NCBI RefSeq assembly: GCF_006475605.1
Contig: NZ_SSBC01000019.1
Span: 186,001 to 250,000, forward strand
Source: Asticcacaulis tiandongensis
Lineage (GTDB): Bacteria; Pseudomonadota; Alphaproteobacteria; Caulobacterales; Caulobacteraceae
Reading direction: 5' to 3'
DNA: 64,000 nucleotides
In this document: positions 33,896 to 43,500 of the stretch, in pieces
Position numbering within the stretch: position 1 is the stretch's first letter
How the letters are laid out: every line of letters begins with the position of its first letter
Position numbers and translations under genes: made by a program
Notes under the pieces: model-generated
Database searches by the model: none
What the model saw: the letters and a program-made list of their open reading frames with translations, nothing else
What the model was told of the DNA's origin: nothing

Positions 33896-34936
33896 TTACT
33901 GCCATTGCAGGGCGCTGTTAAGGCGACCTTCGGTAATATGGCCCTGAAGTACCTTAAGGCGCATGAAGTCTGACTGACGGAAGTTGGTGTCGCTAAAGTT
34001 CATGCGTGTCAGGCCGTCGATCAGATTATCAATCGATTGCCGCAGGCTCAGGCGTGGCTGATGGGCGGGCGCCAGTGTGCGGTAAAGGCTGAAATCGACC
34101 TGATAGGAGCGACTGTCGGCGGGGGCATCTGTGTTAATCGAGACGCGTGTATCGCCGACGGCTTCGGCCACGGCGCGCGCCAGATCACGCACCTGATAGT
34201 TGGCACTGTCGGTACCGGCATTAATCGCCAGATACCGGCCGCCATTGTCTGCCTTGCGCTGTGTGGCCCAATCGATGGCGCGGGCCATGTCGGCCACGTC
34301 GATCAGGGGCCGCCAGGGTGAGCCGTCGGACAGGACGGTGATTTCCCTTTGCGACAGGGCGCAGGCGACGAAATCGTTGAGCACCAGATCAAGCCGCAAG
34401 CGATCGGACATGCCGCAGGCGGTGGCAAAACGCAGGCTGGTGATCACCATATCCCCCTGAAGCGTTTCCAGTTCGCGTTCGGCACCGATTTTCGAGCGGG
34501 CATAGGCGGTGACCGGATTGAGCGGATCGCTTTCCTTGCGCGGGCCACCTGAGGCGACGCCATAGACGCTGCAGCTTGAGGCAAAGACAAAGTTTTTAAC
34601 GCCACCTGCGGCGGCGGCCTTTGCGGCAGCGACCACGCAGGCCTGATTGATATCAAGCGTCACGGCTTCAAACTGGTTGCCCATCGGGTCGTTGGAAACG
34701 GCGGCCAGAGCGACTACGGCGTCGTAGTCCTTGAAAAAATCGGGTGAAAGGCTACGGACATCGCCGTAGAACTGAGTGTCCAGCCGACTTTCGGGCAGAA
34801 GCGGGCTGCCGGTCAGGCAGTGGGCGAAATAGGCAGTGTCAAAACCATGCAGGCGCGCCTTAGGGTGAACGCTGCGCAGGTGGCGGACAAGAACGGGGCC
34901 GACGTAGCCCATATTGCCCAGAATAAGTATGTTCAT
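33896..34936 (-). CDS. NAD-dependent epimerase/dehydratase (extended SDR)
   Basis: A 346-residue nucleotide-sugar enzyme. The Rossmann motif ILILGNMGYVGPVLVRHL (GxxGxxG) opens the protein. The catalytic Ser region is FASSCSVYGVAS and the YxxxK motif is AYARSKIGAERELE. The second half binds the sugar nucleotide (WRPLIDVADMARAIDWATQ). It could act as a 4,6-dehydratase, epimerase or reductase on the CDP-sugar; sequence does not decide. It is 90 bp upstream of rfbF and 15 bp downstream of the FAD oxidoreductase. Confidence 0.9.
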   Translation of the reverse strand: MNILILGNMGYVGPVLVRHLRSVHPKARLHGFDTAYFAHCLTGSPLLPESRLDTQFYGDVRSLSPDFFKDYDAVVALAAVSNDPMGNQFEAVTLDINQACVVAAAKAAAAGGVKNFVFASSCSVYGVASGGPRKESDPLNPVTAYARSKIGAERELETLQGDMVITSLRFATACGMSDRLRLDLVLNDFVACALSQREITVLSDGSPWRPLIDVADMARAIDWATQRKADNGGRYLAINAGTDSANYQVRDLARAVAEAVGDTRVSINTDAPADSRSYQVDFSLYRTLAPAHQPRLSLRQSIDNLIDGLTRMNFSDTNFRQSDFMRLKVLQGHITEGRLNSALQWQ

Positions 34937-34951
34937 GGTCAGACCTGATGT

Positions 34952-36106
34952 TCAGAAAAGAGAAACATTAACGCGGTTATGCAGATTGCGGGCCGCGCCG
35001 GGGTTTGAAGCCTGATCGAGGCGATTGCGGATGAGGGCGGCAATGGCCAGTGCCGAGGTCAGGCCCGGACTTTCGATACCCAGAAGATTGATCAGGCCCT
35101 GAATGTCGTGGGTTTCAGGCCCCTCAATGGCGAAATCCGGCATGGGTTCTGAAGCGCTATGCAGCTTGGGCCGGATACCGGCATAGTCAGGGATCAGGGC
35201 GTCTTCAGGCAGGGCGGGCCAGTAGGTGCGGATGGCCTGAGCGAAGGCGTCGGCGCGGGCCGGATCGACATACAGGTCGTCGGGATTATCGATCCATTCT
35301 ATGTCCGGCCCGAAGCGAACGCGTCCGGCGAGATCAAGCGTGGCATGTACCCCAAGACTGCCTGTGCCGGGCATGGGATAGACCAGATGGGTAAAAGGCG
35401 TGCGGCCCTGAAGGCTGAAGTAGTTGCCCTTGGCGAAATAGCCCTGACGCAGATGCGCGGACGGGTAGGCCGTTAAGGCTTGCAGCAGGGGCAGGGCCTT
35501 ATGACCGGCGCTGTTAATGACATTGCGGGCCTTTATGGGCGTGTCTCCGGTATCGATCAGAAAGCTGTCGCCGTCATGCTGCCAGCCGGTTACCGGAGAC
35601 TGACAGACGATCAGGCCACCGGCATTTTCGATATCCCCCGCCAGAGCCAGCATCAGTTCATGCACGTCGATGATGCCGGTGGAGGGCGACAGACAGGCGG
35701 CCAGGCAATGGACTTCGGGTTCAAGGGCGCGGGCCTCATCGGCAGACAGGCGGATCAGGTCAGTGACGCCGTTTTGTGCCGCATTGGCCATCAGGGCGTC
35801 GAGTTTCGTCAGTTCAGGGGCAGCGCAGGCAACCAGCAGCTTGCCGCATTTTTGGTGCGCTATGCCACGGCTGGAGACGTAGTCATAAAGGCGGTCACGG
35901 CCTTCGTGGCACAGGCGGGCCTTGAGGGAGCCGGGCGGGTAATAGAGGCCGGCATGGATGACGCCGCTGTTGCGCGACGAAGTCTGCGTGCCGAAGGTTT
36001 TTTCGGCTTCGAGCACAAGCACCTCGCGACCACTCAGGGCGAGCTCACGGCCTGTGGCCAGACCGACCACACCTGCACCGATTATAACTGTATCAACCTG
36101 ATACAT
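34952..36106 (-). CDS. FAD-dependent oxidoreductase of the L-2-hydroxyglutarate oxidase (LhgO) type
   Basis: A 384-residue DAO-family flavoprotein. The FAD dinucleotide motif VIIGAGVVGLATGRELALSG is at 5-24, followed by the LhgO phrase SSRNSGVIHAGLYYPPGSLK (about 41-60) and ALCHEGRDRLY-like sequence. The C-terminal GIRPKL and LLGIESPGLTSALAIA complete the FAD site. LhgO relatives oxidise 2-hydroxy acids. Being the first gene of the nucleotide-sugar operon, it might supply a sugar-acid intermediate or be unrelated metabolism. GGGGTGAA precedes the ATG at 36106; a longer frame to 36142 is less likely. Confidence 0.85.
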   Translation of the reverse strand: MYQVDTVIIGAGVVGLATGRELALSGREVLVLEAEKTFGTQTSSRNSGVIHAGLYYPPGSLKARLCHEGRDRLYDYVSSRGIAHQKCGKLLVACAAPELTKLDALMANAAQNGVTDLIRLSADEARALEPEVHCLAACLSPSTGIIDVHELMLALAGDIENAGGLIVCQSPVTGWQHDGDSFLIDTGDTPIKARNVINSAGHKALPLLQALTAYPSAHLRQGYFAKGNYFSLQGRTPFTHLVYPMPGTGSLGVHATLDLAGRVRFGPDIEWIDNPDDLYVDPARADAFAQAIRTYWPALPEDALIPDYAGIRPKLHSASEPMPDFAIEGPETHDIQGLINLLGIESPGLTSALAIAALIRNRLDQASNPGAARNLHNRVNVSLF

Positions 36107-36199
36107 TTTTTCACCCCTGCCCGACATATGCTTATACGCCACGTCCGGCTTCGGGAAAAGCGGATAAGGCGGTCGTGCGAAGCAAGATTGAGGCCGGTT

Positions 36200-38362
36200 T
36201 TAACGGCCCGGATCGCCGGGGGCGTAAGGGAAGCGCAGGCTCTGGTAATGTTCTAACGAATGGGCCGGTTCGGGGGCGCCTGCAGGCAGGGGACGGTGTG
36301 AGACGCTGCGAAAATAGGCGAGGGACGCATCGCGCCACCAGACGGCTTCGGTTTCCTGAATTTTCAGGTTCTGGGCGACGGCCTGATGGCGGCGGGCATC
36401 AACAAAGGGGCGCAAACTGTCCCATGTCCGGCGCATGTCAGTGACCTTAGAGGTGCCGCGCGTATAGGTCAGGGCCAGTTCGTCCCATAGCGGACGGCCT
36501 GAGCGGGTTTTATGGTCCCATGACAGGTGGTGGAACCACAGGAGATAACGCTCATCTGTGGTTTTCGGATTAGCCCATTTGGCGGCGGCGCGGGGGGCAT
36601 ATTGCGACAGGGCGTCCGAGCCGGTTTGGGTACGGTCAAAGCCGATGCCGTCACGGTCGGCCTTATGGTAATAGACGGGATTCCATTCGGGCTGCGGCAG
36701 GTCATTGATCCACGGGGCGGGGCCATAATGGTGGCTGGTGCCCATCAGGTGATGCAGGCCGAGGGGTGTCATGTAATCGGCAACGGTTTCGCGTGAGCTC
36801 ATCAGCAGATCGGTGACAGGGGTGACGAAACGGTCGTCACGGGAAAAGGTCAGTTTCGCCCAGTCGGCGGCAATGGCGCGGGCCGAGTCGTGCGGATTCC
36901 ATGCCAGACGTCCGAAGGCGTACCAGTTGGCCTGTTCAAAGTCTGACCCTGACCAGTTGCGATCTGTGCCGATATTGGCGACACCGGCAATGCCGGTGAG
37001 TGTATAGCCATGCAGGGAGCCATCAAGCACATGGGCGACGGTGGCAGCGCCTATCTTACCGTGGCCGGTATCGGCGCGCAGGGTTTCTTCGAAATATTCG
37101 CCCATATAGGCGATGTGAGTGGCGAAACCGAGATACTCCTTGGTGATCTGAAACTCCATCATCAGAGGCGTCTTCGGCATGGCCCCGAACAAGGGGTGGA
37201 AGGGCTCACGCGGCTGGAAGTCGATGGCCCCGTTTTTCACCTGAACAAGCACATTGTCGGCAAAGGTGCCGTCCAGAGGGACAAATTCGTCATAGGCCTG
37301 TTTGGCGCGGTCAGCGGGGTTGTCATGGCTATAGACAAAGGCGCGCCACATGACGATTCCGCCGTGGGATTTAAGCGCAGCGGCGAGCATATTGGCCCCG
37401 TCGGCATGGGTGCGGCCAAAGTCCTGCGGGCCGGGCTGGCCTTCGGAATTGGCCTTGACGAGGAAGCCGCCGAAGTCGGGGATAATGGCGTAGATTTCAG
37501 CGGTTTTATCCTGCCACCACTTCTGTACGGCGGGGTCGAGCGGGTCGGAGGTTGGCAGACCGCCCAGTTCAATGGGCGCGGAAAAACGGGCGGAGAGATA
37601 GACCTTTATGCCGTAGGGGCGGAGGATGTCGGCAACGGCGGCGGCCTTATGGAGATAGGGAAGCGTGAGGCTGTCGGCTTTTGAATTGACGTTGTTCAGC
37701 ACGGTGCCGTTAATGCCAATCGAGGCATTGGCGCGGGCATAGTCGGTGTAGCGCGGGTCCTTCAGGTCAGGCAGCCGCCACCAGTCCCAGATCGACGCGC
37801 CGGAATAACCGCGCTCAACGAAGCCGTCGAGATTGTCCCAGTGGTTCAGCACGCGCAATTTTACGCGCGGGGCATCGGTCACATCGGTAAGGCGTGCGCC
37901 GGTTTGCAGGGTTTTGAGATAGGCGAAGGCACCATATAGCACACCCTGATCGCTGTGGCCGGTGATGAGGGTGACGGACTTGCCGTTGAGGGTCACCTTG
38001 CGGATGGCATAGGCTTCGGGATTATCGGGCAGGGTGATATTCAGTGTAGGGATGGGGGCTTGTGCAATTGTGCCGATAACAATGGCCCCATCGGTCAGTG
38101 TGGAGGCAGGTGTCTGACCGAGCAGACCTTTCAGGCCGCGATGCAACTCATCTGAGGCGGCTTTCAGGGTCGGACTGTCGCCATAGGTGACAAGGGCGGT
38201 GGCCTGAGGGCGGTAGGTATCGGCGAGCGGTTGTTCGAGGGGGATATAACGCAGCCACAGATCATAGCCGTCTTCGTCAGCAAGCGTGGCGGCAGGTGCC
38301 AGAGCCGGTAACAGACAGGCCATGAGACTAATCAGAAGACGCGTAAGTACGGGGCGCAACAT
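36200..38362 (-). CDS. aguA: GH67 alpha-glucuronidase
   Basis: Removes (4-O-methyl)glucuronic acid from the ends of xylo-oligosaccharides. The 720-residue precursor has a Sec signal (cleavage near APAA, about residue 25), so it is periplasmic. Active-site residues by family position are E307 (KANSEGQPGPQDFG, acid), D381 (KNGAIDFQPREP) and E409 (QITKEYLGF), the last two 28 residues apart as in characterised GH67. Length is normal. GAGGAAA is 6 bases before the ATG. Upstream at 38491-38504 lies a LacI-type palindrome. It is divergent from the sigma factor gene. Confidence 0.95.
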   Translation of the reverse strand: MLRPVLTRLLISLMACLLPALAPAATLADEDGYDLWLRYIPLEQPLADTYRPQATALVTYGDSPTLKAASDELHRGLKGLLGQTPASTLTDGAIVIGTIAQAPIPTLNITLPDNPEAYAIRKVTLNGKSVTLITGHSDQGVLYGAFAYLKTLQTGARLTDVTDAPRVKLRVLNHWDNLDGFVERGYSGASIWDWWRLPDLKDPRYTDYARANASIGINGTVLNNVNSKADSLTLPYLHKAAAVADILRPYGIKVYLSARFSAPIELGGLPTSDPLDPAVQKWWQDKTAEIYAIIPDFGGFLVKANSEGQPGPQDFGRTHADGANMLAAALKSHGGIVMWRAFVYSHDNPADRAKQAYDEFVPLDGTFADNVLVQVKNGAIDFQPREPFHPLFGAMPKTPLMMEFQITKEYLGFATHIAYMGEYFEETLRADTGHGKIGAATVAHVLDGSLHGYTLTGIAGVANIGTDRNWSGSDFEQANWYAFGRLAWNPHDSARAIAADWAKLTFSRDDRFVTPVTDLLMSSRETVADYMTPLGLHHLMGTSHHYGPAPWINDLPQPEWNPVYYHKADRDGIGFDRTQTGSDALSQYAPRAAAKWANPKTTDERYLLWFHHLSWDHKTRSGRPLWDELALTYTRGTSKVTDMRRTWDSLRPFVDARRHQAVAQNLKIQETEAVWWRDASLAYFRSVSHRPLPAGAPEPAHSLEHYQSLRFPYAPGDPGR

Positions 38363-38390
38363 GGTGGTTTCCTCGGATCTTTTTTATTGG

Positions 38391-38457
38391 GAGGGGGCGG
38401 CTGCTACCTCTGTGGCTCGACTTCGCCTGCCACCTCTCCTGTTGTATAGGGGAGGGT
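38391..38457. repeat. Bipartite intergenic palindromic repeat, copy 6
   Basis: A more degenerate copy: GGCTCGACTTCGCCTGCCACC then CTCTCCTgttgtataGGGGAG. It lies within 100 bp upstream of the GH67 start, in its leader. It occupies part of the 317-bp divergent region 38363-38679. Confidence 0.55.
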
Positions 38458-38490
38458 AACCAAGACGGGATTGCCACACAAGGAAAATAG

Positions 38491-38504
38491 TGTTAGCGGT
38501 ATCA
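38491..38504. promoter_or_regulatory. LacI-family type operator between GH67 and the sigma factor gene
   Basis: TGTTAGCGGTATCA fits the palindromic pattern TGnTAnCGnTAnCA with a central CG, as bound by LacI-family regulators such as XylR in xylan-using proteobacteria. It is 129 bp before GH67 and 176 bp before the sigma gene. The regulator gene is not in this window. The rest of the 317-bp region shows repeat copy 6 and no gene. Confidence 0.55.
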
Positions 38505-38679
38505 TAAGTGCGGGACTCAAAGCCTCATTCGGGGCGGGGCCATGTCACATAAAATAAAAAATAATGCCTACAGCGAGATGTGTAACCGTATCCTTGAGTG
38601 CCTGCGTTTAGCCCGTAACGGGTTATGCTTTCGGGCCGTGACGGCAAGATTCGCGCTGTGACTGAACAGGGAATGAAAT

Positions 38680-39291
38680 ATGGCGCGGGTATCCGACGAA
38701 CGGGCGCTCTGGTTGTCCCGATATGTGCTGCCGCACGAACCGGCCTTACGCAACTGGCTGGGGCGACGGCGGATGGCGGGGCTTGAGATTGACGATATTG
38801 TGCAGGAAACCTATGCGCGGCTGATTGTGCTTGAGCAGGTCAGTGGCATCAGCAATGTGCGCAACTATCTGTTTCAGACGGCCTATTCTGTGTTGTTGAC
38901 CCATGTGCGCCGTTCAAAGATCGTCTCGTTCCAGACGGTCAGTGATCTGGATCAGTTAGGGGCGCGGGCGCAGGACTGTTCACCGGAAGAACAGGTCATT
39001 GACCGCGATGAATTGCAGAAACTGGCAGAAGCTATCGCCGGTTTGCCCGGCAAAATCCGGGAGGTGTTTATTCTTCGTCGCGTCAATGGCTTATCGCAGA
39101 AAGATGTGGCGCAAAAACTGCGTCTTTCGGAGAGTACCGTCGAAAAACATATGAGCCGGAGCATTTATTTATTGATGAATCTCATTTCGCATGGCGGAAA
39201 TGAGGAGTCTCGTGCGTCTAGGGCATGGGGTAGTAAAGCGCATAAGGGCCTTAAACCAAGTGACAGTAAGAGAAACCGCTCAGGAGATTGA
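38680..39291 (+). CDS. ECF-type RNA polymerase sigma factor (FecI-like)
   Basis: A 203-residue group IV sigma factor. Region 2 is visible at about 30-90 (GLEIDDIVQETYARLIVLEQ), region 4 at about 115-165 (LPGKIREVFILRRVNGLSQK, then LRLSESTVEKHMSRSIYLLM). A basic C-terminal tail follows. It directs polymerase to a promoter, normally that of its own receptor or neighbouring genes. The next genes, FecR and an STN-receptor, complete a cell-surface signalling trio. Its 3' end overlaps fecR. Confidence 0.93.
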   Translation: MARVSDERALWLSRYVLPHEPALRNWLGRRRMAGLEIDDIVQETYARLIVLEQVSGISNVRNYLFQTAYSVLLTHVRRSKIVSFQTVSDLDQLGARAQDCSPEEQVIDRDELQKLAEAIAGLPGKIREVFILRRVNGLSQKDVAQKLRLSESTVEKHMSRSIYLLMNLISHGGNEESRASRAWGSKAHKGLKPSDSKRNRSGD

Positions 39292-40294
39292 TGTCGTTGC
39301 GGCCGATTGGGCCGCAAGGCTGGATCGCGGTGACCTGTCGCCCGAAGAGGATCAGGCGCTTGAGGCCTGGCTTTCAGATGATCCGCGCCGGATCGGGGCC
39401 TTTGCACGGGCGCGGGCTGTGTCTTTGTCGTCCGAACGGGCGCGGGCGCTTGGGCCTCAATTCTGTCCGGATGATTTTCTGAAGCCTCAGGTCACGGAAG
39501 CCCCTACGCATCGTTATGATCCGATGAGTGGCAGGAAGATTGCGCGCAAACCGGATGTGGATCGCCGCCGCTTTTTGTGGGGCGGGGCGCTGGCGGCCGG
39601 TTTTGGCGGTCTGACCCTTGCGGGTCTGGGGGTACCATCCTACGGCAAGGAATATCTCACCCATCTGGGCGAGGTGAAGGTCATACCGATGGCGGATGGG
39701 TCGGTCATCAGTATGAATACGGATTCGCGCATCAGGGTGCGCTATAGTCAGGGTCAGCGGCTGGTGCATCTGGAGCGGGGCGAGGTTTTGTTCGAGGTGG
39801 CGCATGACGCGGCGCGCCCGTTTATCGTCAAGGCGCTGGGGACGGAAGTTCTGGCGGTGGGCACAAGTTTTACCGTGCGCAAGCTGGGTGATGCCGGTGT
39901 TCAGGTGCTGGTGCGTGAAGGTCTGGTGAAAATCAATCGTCACAATCAGGACGCCGTCAGGGTCGGGGCCAGCCGTCGGGCCATTGTGCAGACAACCGAT
40001 GCCGCAGAAGCCTTGCCGGCGCGTGTCGAGGCCTACCCGGTTGAACGGGAACTGGCCTGGCGGGAAGGGCGCATTGCCTTTGAAGGTGAGACCCTGCGGT
40101 CGGCAGCGGCGGAGTTCCGGCGCTATAGTGAGACGCGCATCCTGATTGATGATCCTGTGGTCGCCAATGAGACCATTACCGGCCTGTTCCAGTCGAATGA
40201 TCCGGTGGGCTTTGCCCGTGCGGTGGCGGCCAGTTTCGGCTTGCAGGCCGAGGTCAGCGAGAAGCAGGTGCGGCTGTACCGGCAGGCGGTTTAA
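39260..40294 (+). CDS. FecR-type sigma regulator (anti-sigma/transducer)
   Basis: A 344-residue inner-membrane protein from the GTG at 39260, overlapping the sigma gene by 32 bases; an ATG at 39191 in frame would add 23 residues, and the start is uncertain. The N-terminal DUF4880-like cytosolic domain (DWAARLDRGDLSPEEDQALE) binds the sigma factor. At about 100-125 comes RRRFLWGGALAAGFGGLTLA, a membrane segment that looks like a Tat signal, as reported for FecR proteins. The periplasmic FecR domain follows (HLGEVKVIPMADGSVISMNT...), and then a short STN-interacting C-terminal domain. It senses receptor occupancy and controls sigma activity. Confidence 0.9.
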   Translation: MTVRETAQEIDVVAADWAARLDRGDLSPEEDQALEAWLSDDPRRIGAFARARAVSLSSERARALGPQFCPDDFLKPQVTEAPTHRYDPMSGRKIARKPDVDRRRFLWGGALAAGFGGLTLAGLGVPSYGKEYLTHLGEVKVIPMADGSVISMNTDSRIRVRYSQGQRLVHLERGEVLFEVAHDAARPFIVKALGTEVLAVGTSFTVRKLGDAGVQVLVREGLVKINRHNQDAVRVGASRRAIVQTTDAAEALPARVEAYPVERELAWREGRIAFEGETLRSAAAEFRRYSETRILIDDPVVANETITGLFQSNDPVGFARAVAASFGLQAEVSEKQVRLYRQAV

Positions 40295-40320
40295 CCTGTT
40301 TGGGCAGGTGAGGTAAGATT

Positions 40321-40377
40321 CCCCCTCCGGCTGTTCGCTTTGCTCACATCCACCTCCCCCGGCATAGCCAGGGGAGT
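40321..40377. repeat. Bipartite intergenic palindromic repeat, copy 7
   Basis: CCCCCTCCGGCTGTTCGCTT...CACCTCCCCC-ggcatagcca-GGGGAG. The first stem is weak, the second good. Located between fecR and the receptor gene, so it may modulate their relative expression. Confidence 0.7.
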
Positions 40378-40522
40378 ATGAAATCGCGGATGCAAAAAAC
40401 GTCCCTGAAAGATTTTTTGATAATTTTTACATTTGCCATAGCGGAAGTTTCAAAGCCCATGCGTCTAAGCCGGTAAGAAGTTCGCAAAACCTTCATAAAA
40501 GCGGCTTCATGGAGGACGGGAA

Positions 40523-43500
40523 ATGCACAATTCACGAAAATCAGTTCTGTTCGCAGGCGCGGCCCTTATGGGGCTGGTGCTGGCGAGCGGCGCATGGGCG
40601 CAGGTAAAAAGTTTTAATGTCGCCCCTGCCGAGGCGGTCAAGACCATACCGGAATTTGCCTCACAGGCGGGCATCCAGATCATTGCACCGGCCGGACAGC
40701 TTAAGGGCATCCGCACCCAGGCGGTCAGGGGTAATCTCGATACGCGTGCGGCACTGGCGCAACTGCTTGAGGGGACCAATCTTGAGATCGCCTCGGACAA
40801 TGGTTCGGTAATTTCGCTACGGGTTAAGAATACAGCGCCTGCCGCAATTACGCCCATGGCGGATGAGGCCGTGGAAACGGTCGTGGTCACCGGTTCGCGT
40901 CTGGCGTCACGCGGGTTCAAGGCGCCTACGCCGGTTTCAGTACATGATGCGCAGGAATTCAAATTGTCGGGGACGCAGAATGTTGAGCAGTTGCTCAATG
41001 ACTCGCCGCAATTTGCCGGTAACCAGCTGAACAGCCCGACCGCCAACACGGTTCAGGCCGGTCAGCCGATCGGTACGGCGACGCTGAACATGCGTAACTT
41101 TGGTGCTACGCGTAACCTCGTGCTGGTCAATGGCCGTCGCTTTGCCATTACCGGACCTGATTTTACGGCCGATATCAACACTATTCCGGCGGCGCTGATC
41201 AAGCGCACGGAAGTGGTGACCGGCGGGTCTTCGGCAGTTTACGGATCGGACGCCATTACCGGTGTCGTCAACTTTGTCATGAAGGACGATTTCGAGGGCG
41301 TTGAGGCCAATTATCAGCGTAGCTGGGATCAGCCAACGGGGACGCCAACCCACAGTCTTGATCTGACGGCGGGCGGGAATTTTGCCGATGGTCGCGGTAA
41401 TATTGTGGTGTCGCTCAACTATCTCAGCCGCGAAGGCTATACACGCGGTGAGCGCGGTGACTGGGCCGGTCTGTCGCTGACCGATGGCTGCGTTACGGCG
41501 GCGTCTTATAACAAAAAAGGCCCAGGAACGCCTCTGGCGGTGCCATCGGGTCAGACCTGTGCCGAGGCCGGTGGCCGTCAGGGCCTGATCTATAGCGGGT
41601 CGTCCAATGTGCCGAACGGGCGTATTGCCAACTTCCCCGTGGTTGGGTCATCAGGCTCCAATCCGGCGTTGGATGCGGCGCTTATTGCGGCGGGTCTTGG
41701 CGGGATGACCAGTCAGGGGGCCATTTTCAGCGAAGATGGCCGCTCGATCCGTCCCTATGATCCGGGTTCGGACAGTTTCGATCTTAGCCCTGACTCCTAT
41801 ATGGTGACGCCTCAGACGCGGTGGATGGGTAACGTCTTTTCGCATTATGACTTCACCGACAAGGTCACCGGCTATATGGAACTGCATTACAGTTCCAACC
41901 GTACCGATGTGCAGATCGCCCCGACTAATATCGGTGGCAATCTTCTGGTGGATGTCGATAATCCCTATGTCAGCGCCGAAATGCGCGAGGTCTTCAATCA
42001 GCTTGATCTGAGAGAAACCGGCACGACGACAGTGACGCAGGGCACCTCGACCATGACCACAACAGCCGGTGATGGTCTGGCGGTCATCAACCTCAATCGC
42101 CGCCTGTCGGATATGGGGCCGCGCTTTGCCACTTCGGACCATAATGTGTTTCGGGCGGCTTTCGGGTTTCGCGGAAATCTGGGGGACGTGTCACCGAACC
42201 TCCTGCGTAACCTGAACTACGACATCTATTATTCCTATGCCCGCACCTCGGAAGCCGCCACGCAGCTTAATTCGCTGTCGCGCAGCCGCTTCCAGCGGTC
42301 GATGCTGTCGGTTGGCGGCGCGGATCCGGTACTTAATCCGTTCGGCCAGAATCTGACGGAAGCCTCGATCAACGCCATTTCCATTACCTCTAATTCGTCG
42401 ATGTATGCCGAGCAGCAGGTATTTGCCGGTAACCTGACCGGTGAGGCCTTTGATCTGCCTGCGGGGCCGGTAGATTTCTCGACCGGTTTTGAATGGCGCT
42501 ATGCCTATGCCAAATATACGCCGGATTCCTATCTGGCGTCGGGCGATGTGTCCGGCTGGAACGGCGCACGCGCCACCAGCGGGTCTTCGACGGTGAAGGA
42601 AATCTACGGTGAAGTGCGGGTGCCGATACTGGCGGATGTGCCTTTTGCCCGCCGTCTGAGCCTCAATGGCGCGTTCCGCTATTCTGATTATGAACTGCCC
42701 GGCGTCGGCGGGGTGTGGACACACTCGCTGGGTGCGGAATGGGCGATCAACACTGACCTGACGCTGCGGGCGCAAACGCAGCACGCTATCCGCGCGCCGA
42801 ACGTCGGTGAGCTTTATGGCGGTCAGGGCACGGATGGCCCGACGGCGAACGATCCGTGTTCGTCACGCGCGCCGGCGTCGCAGCAGACGCAGGCCGTGCG
42901 GGATCTGTGTATTGCCACCGGTGTGCCCGCCGACCGCGTGTTTGATGTTTCGGTGCAGCCGGGCATCTATATGACGCAGGTTATCGGCGGTAACCCGAAC
43001 CTCAGCCCCGAAGAATCCGATACGGTGACCGTGGGTCTGGTGTGGACGCCGCAGTTCCTGCGTGGTTTTGGCCTGAGCCTTGACTATTTCAAGATCGAAC
43101 TGGATGACGCCATTTCGACCCTTGGGGGCGGCGGGCTTCAGAACGTGCTGAACCTGTGTTATTATACCATACAGAGCGCCAGCAGCGTCTATTGTCAGGC
43201 AATCAACCGCGACAGCCAGACCGGTGAAGTGGCGGCGCCAAACTATGTCACCACGACCATGGCGAATATTGGTGGTATCAAGACCTCAGGTATCGATCTT
43301 GAGGCGCGTTACGGCTTCCGTACGGACTGGGGCCTTATGGGCGACAGCCGCTGGGATATCAGCAGCCAGTGGACCTACACCGAAGAGTTCACTCTGACGC
43401 CGATTCAGGAAATGCCGGATGTGACCAATGAATGCCTTGGGGCGTTTGGCGGCACCTGTGGTCAGCCGACTCCGCGCTGGAAAGGGTCTACACGTGTAAC

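Noticed and set aside
39191-39259. Upstream ATG for FecR, overlapping the sigma gene by 101 bases
   Set aside because: The extra residues look like a shadow of sigma codons and do not fit the FecR N-terminal domain; not excluded, so noted in the feature.
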